Part shown: one piece after another, positions 8,044 to 16,157 of the stretch
Position numbering within the stretch: position 1 is the first letter of the stretch
How the letters are laid out: every line of letters starts with the position of its first letter
Made by a program: the position numbers and the translations under genes
Notes under the pieces: model-generated
What the model was told of the DNA's origin: nothing
Databases searched by the model: none
What the model saw: only the letters and a program-made list of their open reading frames with translations
Origin: JABDGM01 sp963807935
GTDB lineage: Bacteria > Planctomycetota > Planctomycetia > Pirellulales > Lacipirellulaceae
Direction: 5' to 3'
DNA: 64,000 nucleotides
Assembly (NCBI GenBank): GCA_963807935.1
Contig: CAWEDY010000001.1
Location: 1 to 64,000, forward strand

Positions 8044-9068
8044 TAGAGCAACTTTCCTTTTTATGTCCCCGTGTATCCGCAGTGTAGGAATACGGACTCA
8101 AGGTCGTCGAGGGTGATTTTGCTGAGGACTTGTTTGGCGGCGTTGACGATTTGGCGGAAGCTCCTCGGGCGGACTTTGCGAAAGAGCTGCTTAACTTTGG
8201 AGAAAATGTTTTCGATCGGGTTTAGATCAGGCGAATAGGGCGGAAGGTATACGACGCGAGCGCCAGTCGCTTCAATCGCTTGAGTTGCGGCAGAGGAACG
8301 ATGGCTGGAAAGATTGTCCAAGACGACGAGGTCACCCGGATACAAGGCCGGAATCAACAGCCAGTTGCAAAAACCGCTGAACGACGGCGCATTGATGGGG
8401 CCATCGATGATCATCGCAGCGCGGATTCCATCTAACCCGATCGCTTGAACGAGGGTGCTTGTCTGCCACTTTCCGCCGGGGACCGCTTCGACCAAGCGAT
8501 GGCCTTGCGGGGCCCAGCCGCGGAGCCGTGTGAGATCCGTTTGCACTCCCATTTCATCGATAAAGACCAGACGCTGCGGATCGATGCGTTCCTGGCTGGC
8601 ACGCCAGTCCCGTCGCTGCCGTGCTACGTCCGGACGATCCTGCTCGACGGCGCGCGACGACTTTTTTTAAAACGCCAGCCCATCTTGCGTAACGTCTGCC
8701 AGAGCGTCTTTTCCGAACACTTCAGCCCCAACGCTTCGCGCCGTTCCAGCACCGTCGCATCCGGGTATTGTTCCAGATGCGCGCGGAGTTCCTCTTTCTT
8801 CTTGCCGCAAACGGCCGCCTTTCGGCCGCGCCGATGCACCTGGGGAGCCAGCGTTCCCAGTGAGCGCTTCTGGCGAACGAATTTCCCGACCACCTTGCCG
8901 CTAACCCCAAAGCGGCGACCAGTCGCGGCCAAGCTGACTCCGCCAGCTTCATACGCCGCTACAATACGTTCCCGAAAATCCTCTGTGAACGGTCTCATCC
9001 TAATCCCTCCTTGGATCAGGAATCATGTTTACACAATATTCAGGAATGAATAAAGGTAAGTTGCTCTA
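8044..9068 (-). mobile_element. IS630-family insertion sequence with intact ends
   Basis: The element is about 1.02 kb. Its ends are inverted repeats: GAGCAACTTTCCTTTTT from 8046 and the complement of TAAAGGTAAGTTGCTC ending at 9066. A TA dinucleotide flanks each end (8044-8045 and 9067-9068), the target duplication typical of IS630/mariner elements. It contains one transposase spread over two frames. It lies 60 bases before a secreted protease gene. Confidence 0.85.
8061..8998 (-). CDS. IS630-type transposase, two frames joined by likely -1 frameshift
   Basis: The first part (8998 to about 8660, 124 residues before its own stop) is the DNA-binding half with FRERIVAAYEAGGVSLAATG and RRFGVSGKVVGKFVRQK helix-turn-helix motifs. 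The second part carries the DDE catalytic domain: LVFIDEMGVQTD, VVLDNLSSH and SPDLNPIENIFSKVKQ. The frames meet at an A7 run (minus strand; T7 at 8662-8668) preceded by TTTT. Slipping back one base there gives KKSSRAVEQDRPDVARQRRDW and a continuous protein of about 310 residues. This fits programmed -1 frameshifting known for IS630 relatives, so the element may be active. Confidence 0.85.
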
Positions 9069-9129
9069 GATCAATGGCCCCGAGCCCCGGATCGTCAACG
9101 CCACAAACTCTTGCGCGGGAGAACTGCTA

Positions 9130-10377
9130 ATGATTCGCTCGATATGTTTGCGTGTTATGCGCGGTCGCGGCGCCACCCTGAGTGTTATCGCCCTAGGCAC
9201 ACTGTTTGTCGCGAGCCAATCGGCACGCGCCATCGTGCCCGTGACCAATACCGTCATTGCGGGCGCGTTTGATGAGGCCGTTCGCATCACGAATTCGCAA
9301 GGCAGCCGCGGCACTGGCACTCTCTTTGGAAAAACCTACTCGCCCGACCCGGCGAATCCTGTGGGCAATCCCCAGCGATACCTCAATCTGTGTTTTCTCA
9401 CGGCCGACCACGTACTGCGCCCGCTTCGGCCCGGCGGCGTACCCAACGATCCCGAAAACGACAACATTCCGGCCGGCTCGATCTATGAGGATTCGCCTCT
9501 CTATGGCGGCAATTACGATCCGGCCGTCCAACCCCAGGCCGTGCTCGACACGTATATTTCCTCGATTGGCTTCCGGGGCATCAACGAGGCCACGTCGTTC
9601 GATCTGTCGGCTGCCAACGGCGTCGTTGCCCGCAAAGTGATTTTGGGCGATGGTCTTAGCGGCGTGGGCAACCTGCGAACCGACCTCGCCTTCGCGGCCG
9701 TCCGCGTCGATATGAATAATCCCCTCATAACGCCCGCGCAAAAGGCAATCCTCAACGCGCTCACTCCCGAAACGTTGGCCTCGGTAATTCCACCGCCAGG
9801 ACCCTATCCTGTGAACCTGCCCGCAAATGGCTTCGTGCCGTTTAGTGTTAATGGTGGCTACGGCCTTTCCGGTCGCCCCGACGTCGCACAGCCCGGCTAC
9901 GACTATGTTTACCATCCTGGCGTGCCTGCCGATGAACAATACGGGCGAGAACGATTCCTCGACAACCTATGGCGGCGCTTCGTCCAGACGCAAGGAATCT
10001 ACAACTACATTGCGGCGCAATGGCAGCTCACCGCGGTGCTGAACCAGCTGGGCATGCAAATCGGCACGCTGGGTGTCGGACTGTCCGGCGATTCCGGTGC
10101 GGGCTTGCTGATAGCGGATATGAACGGCAATCCCGTGCTGGCGGGCGCGCTCACCGCGGGCAAAATGGACAAGCTCGGCGCGGCGGCCCCCTTCATGTAC
10201 GGTCTCAAATACGGCTACTTTGAAATCGGCGCCCCGCTCACGCCACAGGCCGCCGCCTTGTTCATCGCCGCTTGTAACGCCTTCCAGGTCCCCGAACCCA
10301 CCGCGGCTGCAATGTGGACGTCGTGTATGGCTATGCTCTTTGTCTGCCACAGAATGCGAAAGCCACGCGGCGCCTGA
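9130..10377 (+). CDS. Secreted trypsin-like serine protease with PEP-CTERM tail
   Basis: A 415-residue protein with a signal peptide (LSVIALGTLFVASQSARA, about residues 17-34). The trypsin-type catalytic triad can be read: His in LTADHVL (about 93), Asp in RTDLAFAAV (about 185) and Ser in GLSGDSGAGLL (about 322). GTGTLF near residue 60 is the usual strand before the His. The C-terminus is VPEPTAAAMWTSCMAMLFVC plus HRMRKPR, a PEP-CTERM sorting signal, so the enzyme is exported and probably processed by an exosortase. The start ATG at 9130 has CGGGAG eight bases upstream. It stands alone next to an insertion sequence. Confidence 0.75.
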   Translation: MIRSICLRVMRGRGATLSVIALGTLFVASQSARAIVPVTNTVIAGAFDEAVRITNSQGSRGTGTLFGKTYSPDPANPVGNPQRYLNLCFLTADHVLRPLRPGGVPNDPENDNIPAGSIYEDSPLYGGNYDPAVQPQAVLDTYISSIGFRGINEATSFDLSAANGVVARKVILGDGLSGVGNLRTDLAFAAVRVDMNNPLITPAQKAILNALTPETLASVIPPPGPYPVNLPANGFVPFSVNGGYGLSGRPDVAQPGYDYVYHPGVPADEQYGRERFLDNLWRRFVQTQGIYNYIAAQWQLTAVLNQLGMQIGTLGVGLSGDSGAGLLIADMNGNPVLAGALTAGKMDKLGAAAPFMYGLKYGYFEIGAPLTPQAAALFIAACNAFQVPEPTAAAMWTSCMAMLFVCHRMRKPRGA

Positions 10378-10590
10378 AACGCGGCTCGGCGAGCCGGTGG
10401 TCGCCGCACTGCAGGCGTGCGGGTGCCGATTCCGAATGGTGCCCTGCAATCGCCGCCCAAGCGCCCCGCGATTAAGAACCTGTCGCCGAACCGCCAGGGA
10501 CTGGCCGAGCACCGTCGCCGCGATGGTCGTGCGGAGTCGTCGGAGCAAAATGTGCCTGCCCGCTGTCGGCTGACGGTTCTGCGATAGGCT
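10378..10590. other. Convergent intergenic stretch
   Basis: Between the convergent protease and SRAP-like genes I see no gene and no convincing terminator. Confidence 0.4.
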
Positions 10591-11058
10591 CTAAATCTCC
10601 TGGTTGATGAGATCCGGCATTCGGTCATGCTTCGTCATGGTGCCGAAGTCTTCACTTGCAGGTTTCGTCAGCATGTAGACATGTGGCTGGTCGTGCTCAT
10701 CGTTGACGAGTACGCCGCGGATTCCCTGAATGATTGGAAACCAAACGCCTTTTTCCAACCCGAAGTCTGCCGGTATCTCGACCGGCTGTGGCGACAACGA
10801 ACGCCACTTGCCTGCCTCCAAGCTTTCGTTCCGACACCACCCCGTTCGCGGCAACCGCGATTCTTTGTTGCCGCGGTTGCCCCACTCGTAAACATCGAGC
10901 CGTCCATCGTGGATTACCGGCAACTGCACGATGGGGTCGGTATACGTGAAATGAAGTTCCTCTTGCACGCCGCGAGCGGTAATACGTTGTGCCAGCTCGT
11001 ATTGCTCCAACAGCTCTTGGCGTAGCCGAGCCTTTGAGATTGAAATACCTTTGCACAT
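10591..11058 (-). CDS. Short SRAP-like protein (HMCES/YedK relatives)
   Basis: A 155-residue protein starting MCKGISIS. SRAP proteins begin with Met-Cys, and after Met removal Cys1 forms a thiazolidine link with abasic sites in single-stranded DNA. Here Cys2 is present, WGNRG resembles the WGL box, NESLE resembles the (N/R)xET box, and VYMLTKPASEDFGTMTKHDRMP matches the (T)xxAN...HxRMP box with the key His. The protein is shorter than YedK (about 220 residues) and ends soon after HDRMP, so it may be a divergent or trimmed version. I chose ATG 11058 because of Cys2 and the AGGTTACC site just before it. Confidence 0.6.
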   Translation of the reverse strand: MCKGISISKARLRQELLEQYELAQRITARGVQEELHFTYTDPIVQLPVIHDGRLDVYEWGNRGNKESRLPRTGWCRNESLEAGKWRSLSPQPVEIPADFGLEKGVWFPIIQGIRGVLVNDEHDQPHVYMLTKPASEDFGTMTKHDRMPDLINQEI

Positions 11059-11122
11059 GGTAACCTGCCTCAAATCGCCAACACCGCAGTGCGACATGGT
11101 CCGGTGAAACGGGCCAATCAAG

Positions 11123-11207
11123 TGGCCGAGGCGGGAGTCGAACCCGCACGGGGGTTACCCCCCAACGGATTTTAAGTCCGTAGCGTCTGCCATTCCGCCA
11201 CTCGGCC
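11123..11207 (-). tRNA. tRNA-Leu(TAA)
   Basis: An 85-base class II tRNA on the minus strand. The acceptor strands are GGCCGAG and CTCGGCC. The anticodon stem-loop is CGGA CTTAAAA TCCG, giving anticodon TAA. A long variable arm (GGGGGGTAACCCCC) and a T-arm with GTTCGAC follow. CCA is not encoded. Its 5' half is repeated at 14904-14941, which marks it as the integration target of the island to its right. Confidence 0.95.
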
Positions 11208-11209
11208 GA
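11172..11209. repeat. attachment-site repeat, tRNA-Leu copy
   Basis: This is the copy inside the complete tRNA-Leu: the 5' acceptor strand, D-arm and anticodon 5' strand. It is identical over 38 bases to 14904-14941. Confidence 0.7.
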
Positions 11210-11397
11210 TAAGCATTATTTCATCCATGTTGATTTTCCACACCAGCTTCCATACCTGTCCGGTTTTTGAATTAGAGCTGAGGTATGGGAAAGCCTCAAC
11301 AAAAGCCCGAAAAGCAGTACAAAGAGTTTCCACTGTTCGCCCATGAAAGATGTCCCGCTCGTAGTTGAAATAGATTGCTGACTCCTGGAATGGATTG

Positions 11398-12729
11398 TTA
11401 CGCTTGTTTGCGTTTAAGGTCAAGTGTTGGTGATGCCACGAGTCGATCCAGCGCGGCGAGGAGCTGCGGCAGGTACTTGTGGCCTTTCGCGCGGTTGAAT
11501 CTCCTTTCGGCATCCAGCAGGCCGGCCACGCACCACCGCTGGCGCATGTCGCCGTCGCGCCAACGTTTGACGCGGCGGGTCACGCTCTCCGCGACACTGA
11601 ACGCGCTCTCGATCGGGTTGGTGGTGGCGAGCGTCTTGCGTAACAGTTCTGGCACGCCCAATCGGACTACGGTGAGCGTCTCTTCGAGGCCTTCTTCCAA
11701 GCTGGCCGCGGCGGCGGGACTGATCCGTCGCAGCCACTTCACGGTTGCCCGCAACAGCGTGAGGGCTTGGGTCGCGTTGGTCTCGTGGTAGGCGGCCGAG
11801 AGTCGCTGCGCAAGTTCCTCATGATGCTCCTCGGACAAGTGCGCCTTGACGTTCCGCCGTTTGTGGACCTGGCACCGCTGGACGACGGCGAACTTGCCCC
11901 ACACGCGGATCACCGCAGCGTGCAAGGCCTTGGCGCCGTCCAACACGAACAGCGTGGGCTGGTCCGTCCGCACGCCTCGTTCCCGCAATTCTTCCAGGAG
12001 GGAGGTGACGACGGTGGCGTTTTCGGTGGCTCCTTGCCGCAGGCCGAGGAGCCGTTTTTCACCGGAAGTCGTAATTCCCAGGGCCACGACCAGCATTTCG
12101 CCGGCATACGGCTGGGCGTCGACGAAGATCGCGGCGAAGCGTTCCTCCTCAAACCGCCGCTCAGCCAACCGCTCGACTTCCGCGGCCGAAGCCCGCACGA
12201 AACCCCGGCTGACGCTGGACTTCTTCACGCCAAACCCCGCGCGGGCCAACTGCACCACCCGCTCGTAACGCCGCGTCGAAACACCGTTCACCAAGTGGTC
12301 CAGCGCAACTTGCGGCAGGGCTTCTGGCGATTGCAGGAGCTGGTACCGCTCGAGTTCCGCTTCCCCCCGGTCGTCCGTGTAGCGGACCCGCGGCTTGTCA
12401 ACCGACACCTTCTGGCCCGCGATCGTGATGAAGCCCCGCTGGTGGCCAAACCGCGTCTCGCTGCGATTCGCCACCCGTTCATGCCGCTGGCCGCAGCGCT
12501 GCGTGACTTCGTCGGCCAACAAACACTGGGCCACTTTCAGACCCATTTCAACAGCAAACGACGAGAGCGCCTCACGCGTCATCTCCAAGAGCGCTTCCAC
12601 ATTGAGCGGCAACTGCACTTCCCGCGCTTGAGCCACCGCCTGCTCCTCGATCCGCCGCGCTCGACCGTGACGACGACGGCCATTCGACGACTTGCAAACA
12701 CGGGACGATTTCGGATACTTTCGTGACAT
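11398..12729 (-). CDS. IS256 (Mutator)-family transposase
   Basis: A full-length 443-residue transposase. The DDE residues fall in AAIFVDAQPYAGEMLVVALG, LFVLDGAKALHAAV and ATTNPIESAFSVAESVTRRV. The QRCQVHKRRNVKAHL segment is the C-x2-H/C box of the family. The downstream (left) end of the element cannot be matched to the right end at about 12796, so the insertion sequence may have lost one terminus even though the gene is intact. It sits immediately upstream of the integrase fragment and probably disrupted it. Confidence 0.9.
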   Translation of the reverse strand: MSRKYPKSSRVCKSSNGRRRHGRARRIEEQAVAQAREVQLPLNVEALLEMTREALSSFAVEMGLKVAQCLLADEVTQRCGQRHERVANRSETRFGHQRGFITIAGQKVSVDKPRVRYTDDRGEAELERYQLLQSPEALPQVALDHLVNGVSTRRYERVVQLARAGFGVKKSSVSRGFVRASAAEVERLAERRFEEERFAAIFVDAQPYAGEMLVVALGITTSGEKRLLGLRQGATENATVVTSLLEELRERGVRTDQPTLFVLDGAKALHAAVIRVWGKFAVVQRCQVHKRRNVKAHLSEEHHEELAQRLSAAYHETNATQALTLLRATVKWLRRISPAAAASLEEGLEETLTVVRLGVPELLRKTLATTNPIESAFSVAESVTRRVKRWRDGDMRQRWCVAGLLDAERRFNRAKGHKYLPQLLAALDRLVASPTLDLKRKQA

Positions 12730-12734
12730 GGTGC

Positions 12735-12796
12735 GTGTCTCCTTCTAGGAAAGAAATAATTGCCCCCGGAATGTAAACTCCGGGAGAAGGAGACAC
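12735..12796. repeat. Inverted repeat in the transposase leader / right end of the insertion sequence
   Basis: Arms GTGTCTCCTTCT (12735-12746) and AGAAGGAGACAC (12785-12796) are perfect. A second pair, CCCGGA/TCCGGG, is nested inside. The structure lies just before the transposase start and at the junction with the integrase fragment, so 12796 is a likely outer edge of the element. Confidence 0.55.
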
Positions 12797-13112
12797 CACC
12801 TTTTCAACTAAACCAGGGACATCCTCTCGCCCATGCGTCCGGTGTGTGGGCCAAAAAAATCAAAGGCCAAATGAGATACTTTGGCCCGTGGTCTGACCCG
12901 GATGCTGCAAAAGCCAATACGATAGGGAGGTTCATTATCTGCAAAGTGGCGAACAGCCGCCAGAGCCGGAAACCACTTTGGGCAGTGTGCCTGACGCCTT
13001 CCTTACTGAAAAGGAAGCGTTACGCGATACGGGCGACATTACAGAGCAAGGCTATTACGAATACAAGTGGGCGACCCGATGGGCGATGGGTTGTTCATCG
13101 TGGAATCCGTAA
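12797..13112 (+). pseudogene. Tyrosine integrase fragment (N-terminal domain only)
   Basis: Frame 1 gives HPLAHASGVWAKKIKGQMRY followed by FGPWSDPDAAKA. After a one-base frame change near 12915 it continues YDREVHYLQSGEQPPEPETT, then PDAFLTEKEALRDTGDITEQ and GYYEYKWATRWAMG before a stop. HASGxWAKKIxGxxxYFGPW is a familiar start of planctomycete phage integrases, and the second part is the SAM-like core-binding domain. The catalytic domain (R...HxxR...Y) is absent, and the 5' end is cut by the insertion sequence. It identifies the island as integrase-borne. Confidence 0.65.
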
Positions 13113-13266
13113 CGCGAACTCGGCAGCGCTCGTAGGCGGCGTTCCCCAACTTTACTGTGTTGTTAAGTTGCTGGTTAAAGTACGGGTAGCGGGCGCTGCC
13201 GTTTCTGATTTATGCCGCGAGTTATGGCCGATTATCGCTCTAGTGATTTTTGGCTATATTAGGGGC
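13113..13266. other. Non-coding gap in the island
   Basis: No gene is seen here. It probably holds the deletion scar of the integrase and the promoter of the next small gene. Confidence 0.4.
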
Positions 13267-13446
13267 ATGTTCCCCATGAATCGCAAAGTGCTACAATCGC
13301 CCATAACCATCGAGTACGATTCACGCGGTAGGCGTGTGCGCAAAACACTAACGGACTCGTATACAGCCCGTCAGTTCTACAGCCGCATGGATAGGGCAGG
13401 ACGCTCGCCGGCTGTTGTCTACAAATCGCAATCGCAGGCCGGCTGA
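13267..13446 (+). CDS. Small basic phage-type protein
   Basis: A 59-residue protein with ITIEYDSRGRRVRKTLTDSY and TARQFYSRMDRAGRSPAVV. Similar sequences (EYDSRGxRxxKxFxDxYxAxxFYxxxDxAGxxP) occur as small proteins near integrases and in prophages; the role is unknown. ATG 13267 and ATG 13276 are both possible starts. A terminator follows the stop. Confidence 0.55.
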   Translation: MFPMNRKVLQSPITIEYDSRGRRVRKTLTDSYTARQFYSRMDRAGRSPAVVYKSQSQAG

Positions 13447-13480
13447 AAATGCTAACGGCACCAGTCGGTAGTGTCCCGCG

Positions 13481-13508
13481 CCCGCCTCCGGGTTCGGCGG
13501 GGTTTTTC
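13481..13508 (+). terminator. Rho-independent terminator
   Basis: The stem CCCGCC/GGCGGG (13481-13486 and 13496-13501) is followed by GTTTTTC. It ends transcription of the small gene before it. Confidence 0.65.
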
Positions 13509-13616
13509 GTTGCCCTTGGCATTACCCAGTGAATGGACATCTGAACGGATTATCAGTACACTTTGGTCGCCGTTTAACAGAATTGGTATCTACCACAATG
13601 GCAGGGGTAGGCAGCA

Positions 13617-14123
13617 ATGGTCGTTAAGATGACTCTATTGTTGAGCGGGTATTGTCTGCTGGTATTGGTAAGTCTGATTTTGGCAATCTGGTCGCCAATC
13701 CATTTGGTCACAGCATTGGTCACCGCCTGCCTGTTCGTCGTGCTGACGGTGAGCGTCCCAGTGCAGTTGGGATGGAGCCGAGGTAACTTTGGCTTTCTAG
13801 TATCGTGGTTTGTTGGCTCAATCTTCTTTGGTATCACGATATTTGCAATCGTGTATTGGCGCACTGGACTCAACGTGGCGGGAGCGCACCGCCAAGTATC
13901 GTTCCAAGAGGCTATGTACTTTAGCGTCACGACCTGGACAACGCTCGGTTACGGGGATTACACGGTTGCAAGAACAGAGCAAATCGTAACGTCAGTCGAA
14001 GCTCTTACAGGCTACTTCGCAATGGGTGTCTTTGTAGCATTCGTTGCGTTGTGGTTCGCTGAGTCCCTTAAAGATTACGATACTTATATCGAGCAGCTGC
14101 CACAGCTTGCGCAAGGCTCTTGA
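13617..14123 (+). CDS. Two-pore-helix ion channel protein (K+ channel type)
   Basis: A 168-residue membrane protein. Three hydrophobic segments come first (LLLSGYCLLVLVSLILAIW; VTALVTACLFVVLTVSVPV; FGFLVSWFVGSIFFGITIFA). Then comes a pore loop with FSVTTWTTLGYGDYT, whose TLGYGD matches the K+ selectivity filter TVGYGD, and a last helix GYFAMGVFVAFVALWFA. It would form a tetrameric cation channel. A different frame beyond the stop, to 14199, encodes LRKALDEIDANDPKLAERIS and SDIIDKARRDA. An indel near 14095 may therefore have cut off a charged helical tail. Channels in small integrated islands are unusual cargo. Confidence 0.75.
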   Translation: MVVKMTLLLSGYCLLVLVSLILAIWSPIHLVTALVTACLFVVLTVSVPVQLGWSRGNFGFLVSWFVGSIFFGITIFAIVYWRTGLNVAGAHRQVSFQEAMYFSVTTWTTLGYGDYTVARTEQIVTSVEALTGYFAMGVFVAFVALWFAESLKDYDTYIEQLPQLAQGS

Positions 14124-14374
14124 CGAGATCGATGCGAATGATCCAAAGCTTGCCGAACGGATAAGCGACATCATAGACAAGGCGAGACGGGATGCCTGAC
14201 AAGCCGCCACTAGCCGCTCCCCCGTGCAAGCCGGGGCAAACTACGGTAGTGGTCCGTTTGAAATAACTCTAACGCGACTGTTTCTTTTTTGGATGTTCGC
14301 TTTGCTATACTGTAGCCGTGCAGCGAATGAGATGCTTGTCTCGTCAAGCATCGCAAGGGGTTGGTGTAAGTATC

Positions 14375-14584
14375 ATGGCGCGGCGACGAAAATATGGGAT
14401 TTCGTTCTCGTGGAAGCGCGCGATCGGGCTGTCATCTATGAAGGGCAAGATTTCTCGTCGGATCGGCATACCACTTACAAGAACAGGGCGTCGTCAAAAA
14501 GTTGGCCGCCTTTTCGGATGCTGCATCTTTTTTGCCTTCGTCATCGTTAGCGCAGCGGCAGCAGTAATTTACGCAATGTCCTAA
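14375..14584 (+). CDS. Small basic protein with C-terminal membrane helix
   Basis: A 69-residue protein starting MARRRKYGISFSWKRAIGLS and continuing SRRIGIPLTRTGRRQKVGR, then a hydrophobic tail (CIFFAFVIVSAAAAVIYAM). The motif GISFSWKRAxGxSxxKxxISRxIGIPLTRxGRQ is known to me from phage and element proteins of unknown function. The upstream ATG at 14318 is in frame, but the residues between lack similarity. Confidence 0.55.
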   Translation: MARRRKYGISFSWKRAIGLSSMKGKISRRIGIPLTRTGRRQKVGRLFGCCIFFAFVIVSAAAAVIYAMS

Positions 14585-14903
14585 CAAATAGCGTCCGAAA
14601 CGCACCGCCAAGATAGCTTCAAACGTACCCACTGCCAAAGTACGTACGGATGCAACGGCAGCCCCCCGCCCCTGTACCCTGCAACGGGCTCGTTAGGCGG
14701 GCCGTAGGCGTTTAGGCGTGGTGCTACTGGCGACCCGTTGGGGCGGTGGGCGTTGGGTAGGTGGGTACGTGCTGCGGCCTAATCGGCGGTATTAACTAAT
14801 ACCGCGAGGGCACGTTACGGGGCGTTTTAAGTAACCCTAGAAAAGTGGGTTTACACGGGAAATACCGGCATTTAAGCCATCCCCAAAAATGGCTAGTTAG
14901 CTC
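14585..14903. other. Non-coding end of the island with a 20-bp palindrome
   Basis: No gene is seen. A near-perfect palindrome GCGGTATTAACTAATACCGC at about 14786-14805 could be an operator for an element-borne regulator. Several GGGCG-rich words surround it. Confidence 0.4.
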
Positions 14904-14941
14904 TTAAGTCCGTAGCGTCTGCCATTCCGCCACTCGGCCGA
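14904..14941. repeat. attachment-site repeat, outer copy (partial tRNA-Leu)
   Basis: A 38-base perfect copy of the 5' half of tRNA-Leu in the same orientation as the complete gene. It ends inside the anticodon loop region. It is the outer boundary of the island. Confidence 0.7.
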
Positions 14942-14942
14942 A

Positions 14943-14964
14943 CCCTATTACTATAGGGTTTTTT
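14943..14964 (+). terminator. Rho-independent terminator at the island edge
   Basis: CCCTAT TACT ATAGGG followed by TTTTTT on the plus strand. It would stop transcripts leaving the island toward the polysaccharide locus. Confidence 0.7.
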
Positions 14965-15077
14965 GTCTCGTGGGAATCCATAGGGTTGGGTATATATACG
15001 CCTGCCTCTGCGCCCGGCCGAAGCGTCCCGACGACGTGTCCGCCCGTAATTCGCCGGCCTCCGCTGCTACCGCGTTG

Positions 15078-16154
15078 CTAATTTTTGCCGTGTTGGCGAT
15101 ACGGTATCACGAACATGAAGGCGACGGCGAGGATATCCACAACAATCTTGAAATACAGATCCATCCGGGCGGCGCCAAGGAATCCAATGAACCCGGCCAT
15201 CATCGATCCCAGCATTGTGCCGAAGATCAACGCAAACTTATGATTGGGTTTAAAGTTGGGATTGGCCGTCCAACGGGGCAAAACAAGCAAAACAACGATT
15301 GCCAGGAGCAAGCCTGCGCCGACCGCCGCCGCGGGAGGGAAGGATGGGGCAATGCCAAAGGCCAGCAGGATGAGTCCATACCACAGAACAGCCCAGATTG
15401 CTCCCGCTGTGCCGATCAACCAAGGCGGAGGAGGCTTCAACGGCTGAGACCGCCGGGCGAACTTGTTGCGAAAAGGCCCCAGTGCCGCGAAAATGAGGCA
15501 GCAAATCGCGGCGACGGCGATCAGGATCGCGCTCGGCGGCGGGTTGTAGATCGGCACGTGAAACACGTTCGGCCTGGCGAAACGAGTCCACGAATACCAT
15601 GCGAAGTAACTTCCCAACAAAAAAAATAGGGCAACTGCAACAAGCCCGGTCTTGCTGACCCACAAATCTTCGCGCCGATTCGGATAGATCAGCTCCACAA
15701 GATACACGGGCACAAAGACGACGAAGGTGGTTTCATAACACAGTGCCCACAGGAAATAGACGTAATTCATTCCGTAGGCGCGTCCGTAGACCTGGCCTTT
15801 GAGCTGCAGGACCATTGGCGCCAACGACGTTTGTTGAATCAAACATTCCTCGGCCACGGCGAGGGCGAGCGCCAGGAACAACATGTTGAGCCAACCGAGC
15901 CGCCATCGCCTGATGCCGTAGCGAATCAACAGCGCACCGCCACCCCAGACGCACATTTCAATTGGGAACACAAAGAGCGAGCTGAAGCGTGTCGCGCCCG
16001 GAAGCACCTCGGCCACGAGCGGCGAAATAAACACGAGCGTGAGCGCCGGTGCGCTACGCCGCCAGCGGGAAGATGGAGCGATAGAATTCACGAGATCGCC
16101 GCGAACTTGATTTGACGGGCCACTAATTGTGAGCCGAGAAGCGGTAGGTTTCAC
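15078..16154 (-). CDS. Polytopic membrane protein, last gene of the GH144 unit
   Basis: A 358-residue protein with about nine hydrophobic segments, for example LNMLFLALALAVAEECLI, ETTFVVFVPVYLVELI, TGLVAVALFFLLGSYFAWY and GAIWAVLWYGLILLAFGI. I recognise no family with certainty. AEECL in a membrane helix recalls CPBP proteases, but the other motifs of that family are missing. It begins three bases after the GH144 stop, so the two genes are co-transcribed. It may serve transport or sensing of glucan products, but nothing in the sequence proves it. Confidence 0.6.
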   Translation of the reverse strand: MKPTASRLTISGPSNQVRGDLVNSIAPSSRWRRSAPALTLVFISPLVAEVLPGATRFSSLFVFPIEMCVWGGGALLIRYGIRRWRLGWLNMLFLALALAVAEECLIQQTSLAPMVLQLKGQVYGRAYGMNYVYFLWALCYETTFVVFVPVYLVELIYPNRREDLWVSKTGLVAVALFFLLGSYFAWYSWTRFARPNVFHVPIYNPPPSAILIAVAAICCLIFAALGPFRNKFARRSQPLKPPPPWLIGTAGAIWAVLWYGLILLAFGIAPSFPPAAAVGAGLLLAIVVLLVLPRWTANPNFKPNHKFALIFGTMLGSMMAGFIGFLGAARMDLYFKIVVDILAVAFMFVIPYRQHGKN

Positions 16155-16157
16155 CGA

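Larger units (their letters stand above)
11172..14941. mobile_element. 3.7-kb integrated island at tRNA-Leu, with 38-bp direct repeats
   Basis: The 38 bases 11172-11209 (inside and at the 5' edge of tRNA-Leu) recur without change at 14904-14941. Between them lie an IS256-type transposase, a tyrosine-integrase fragment with the N-terminal signature of planctomycete phage integrases, a short phage-type protein, a K+-channel-like gene and a small basic membrane protein. Direct repeats of tRNA sequence plus an integrase fragment are the hallmark of site-specific integration. The integrase is truncated, so the island is probably fixed. The element lies on the 5' side of the tRNA, so the complete tRNA now depends on a promoter supplied by the island. 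Confidence 0.7.
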
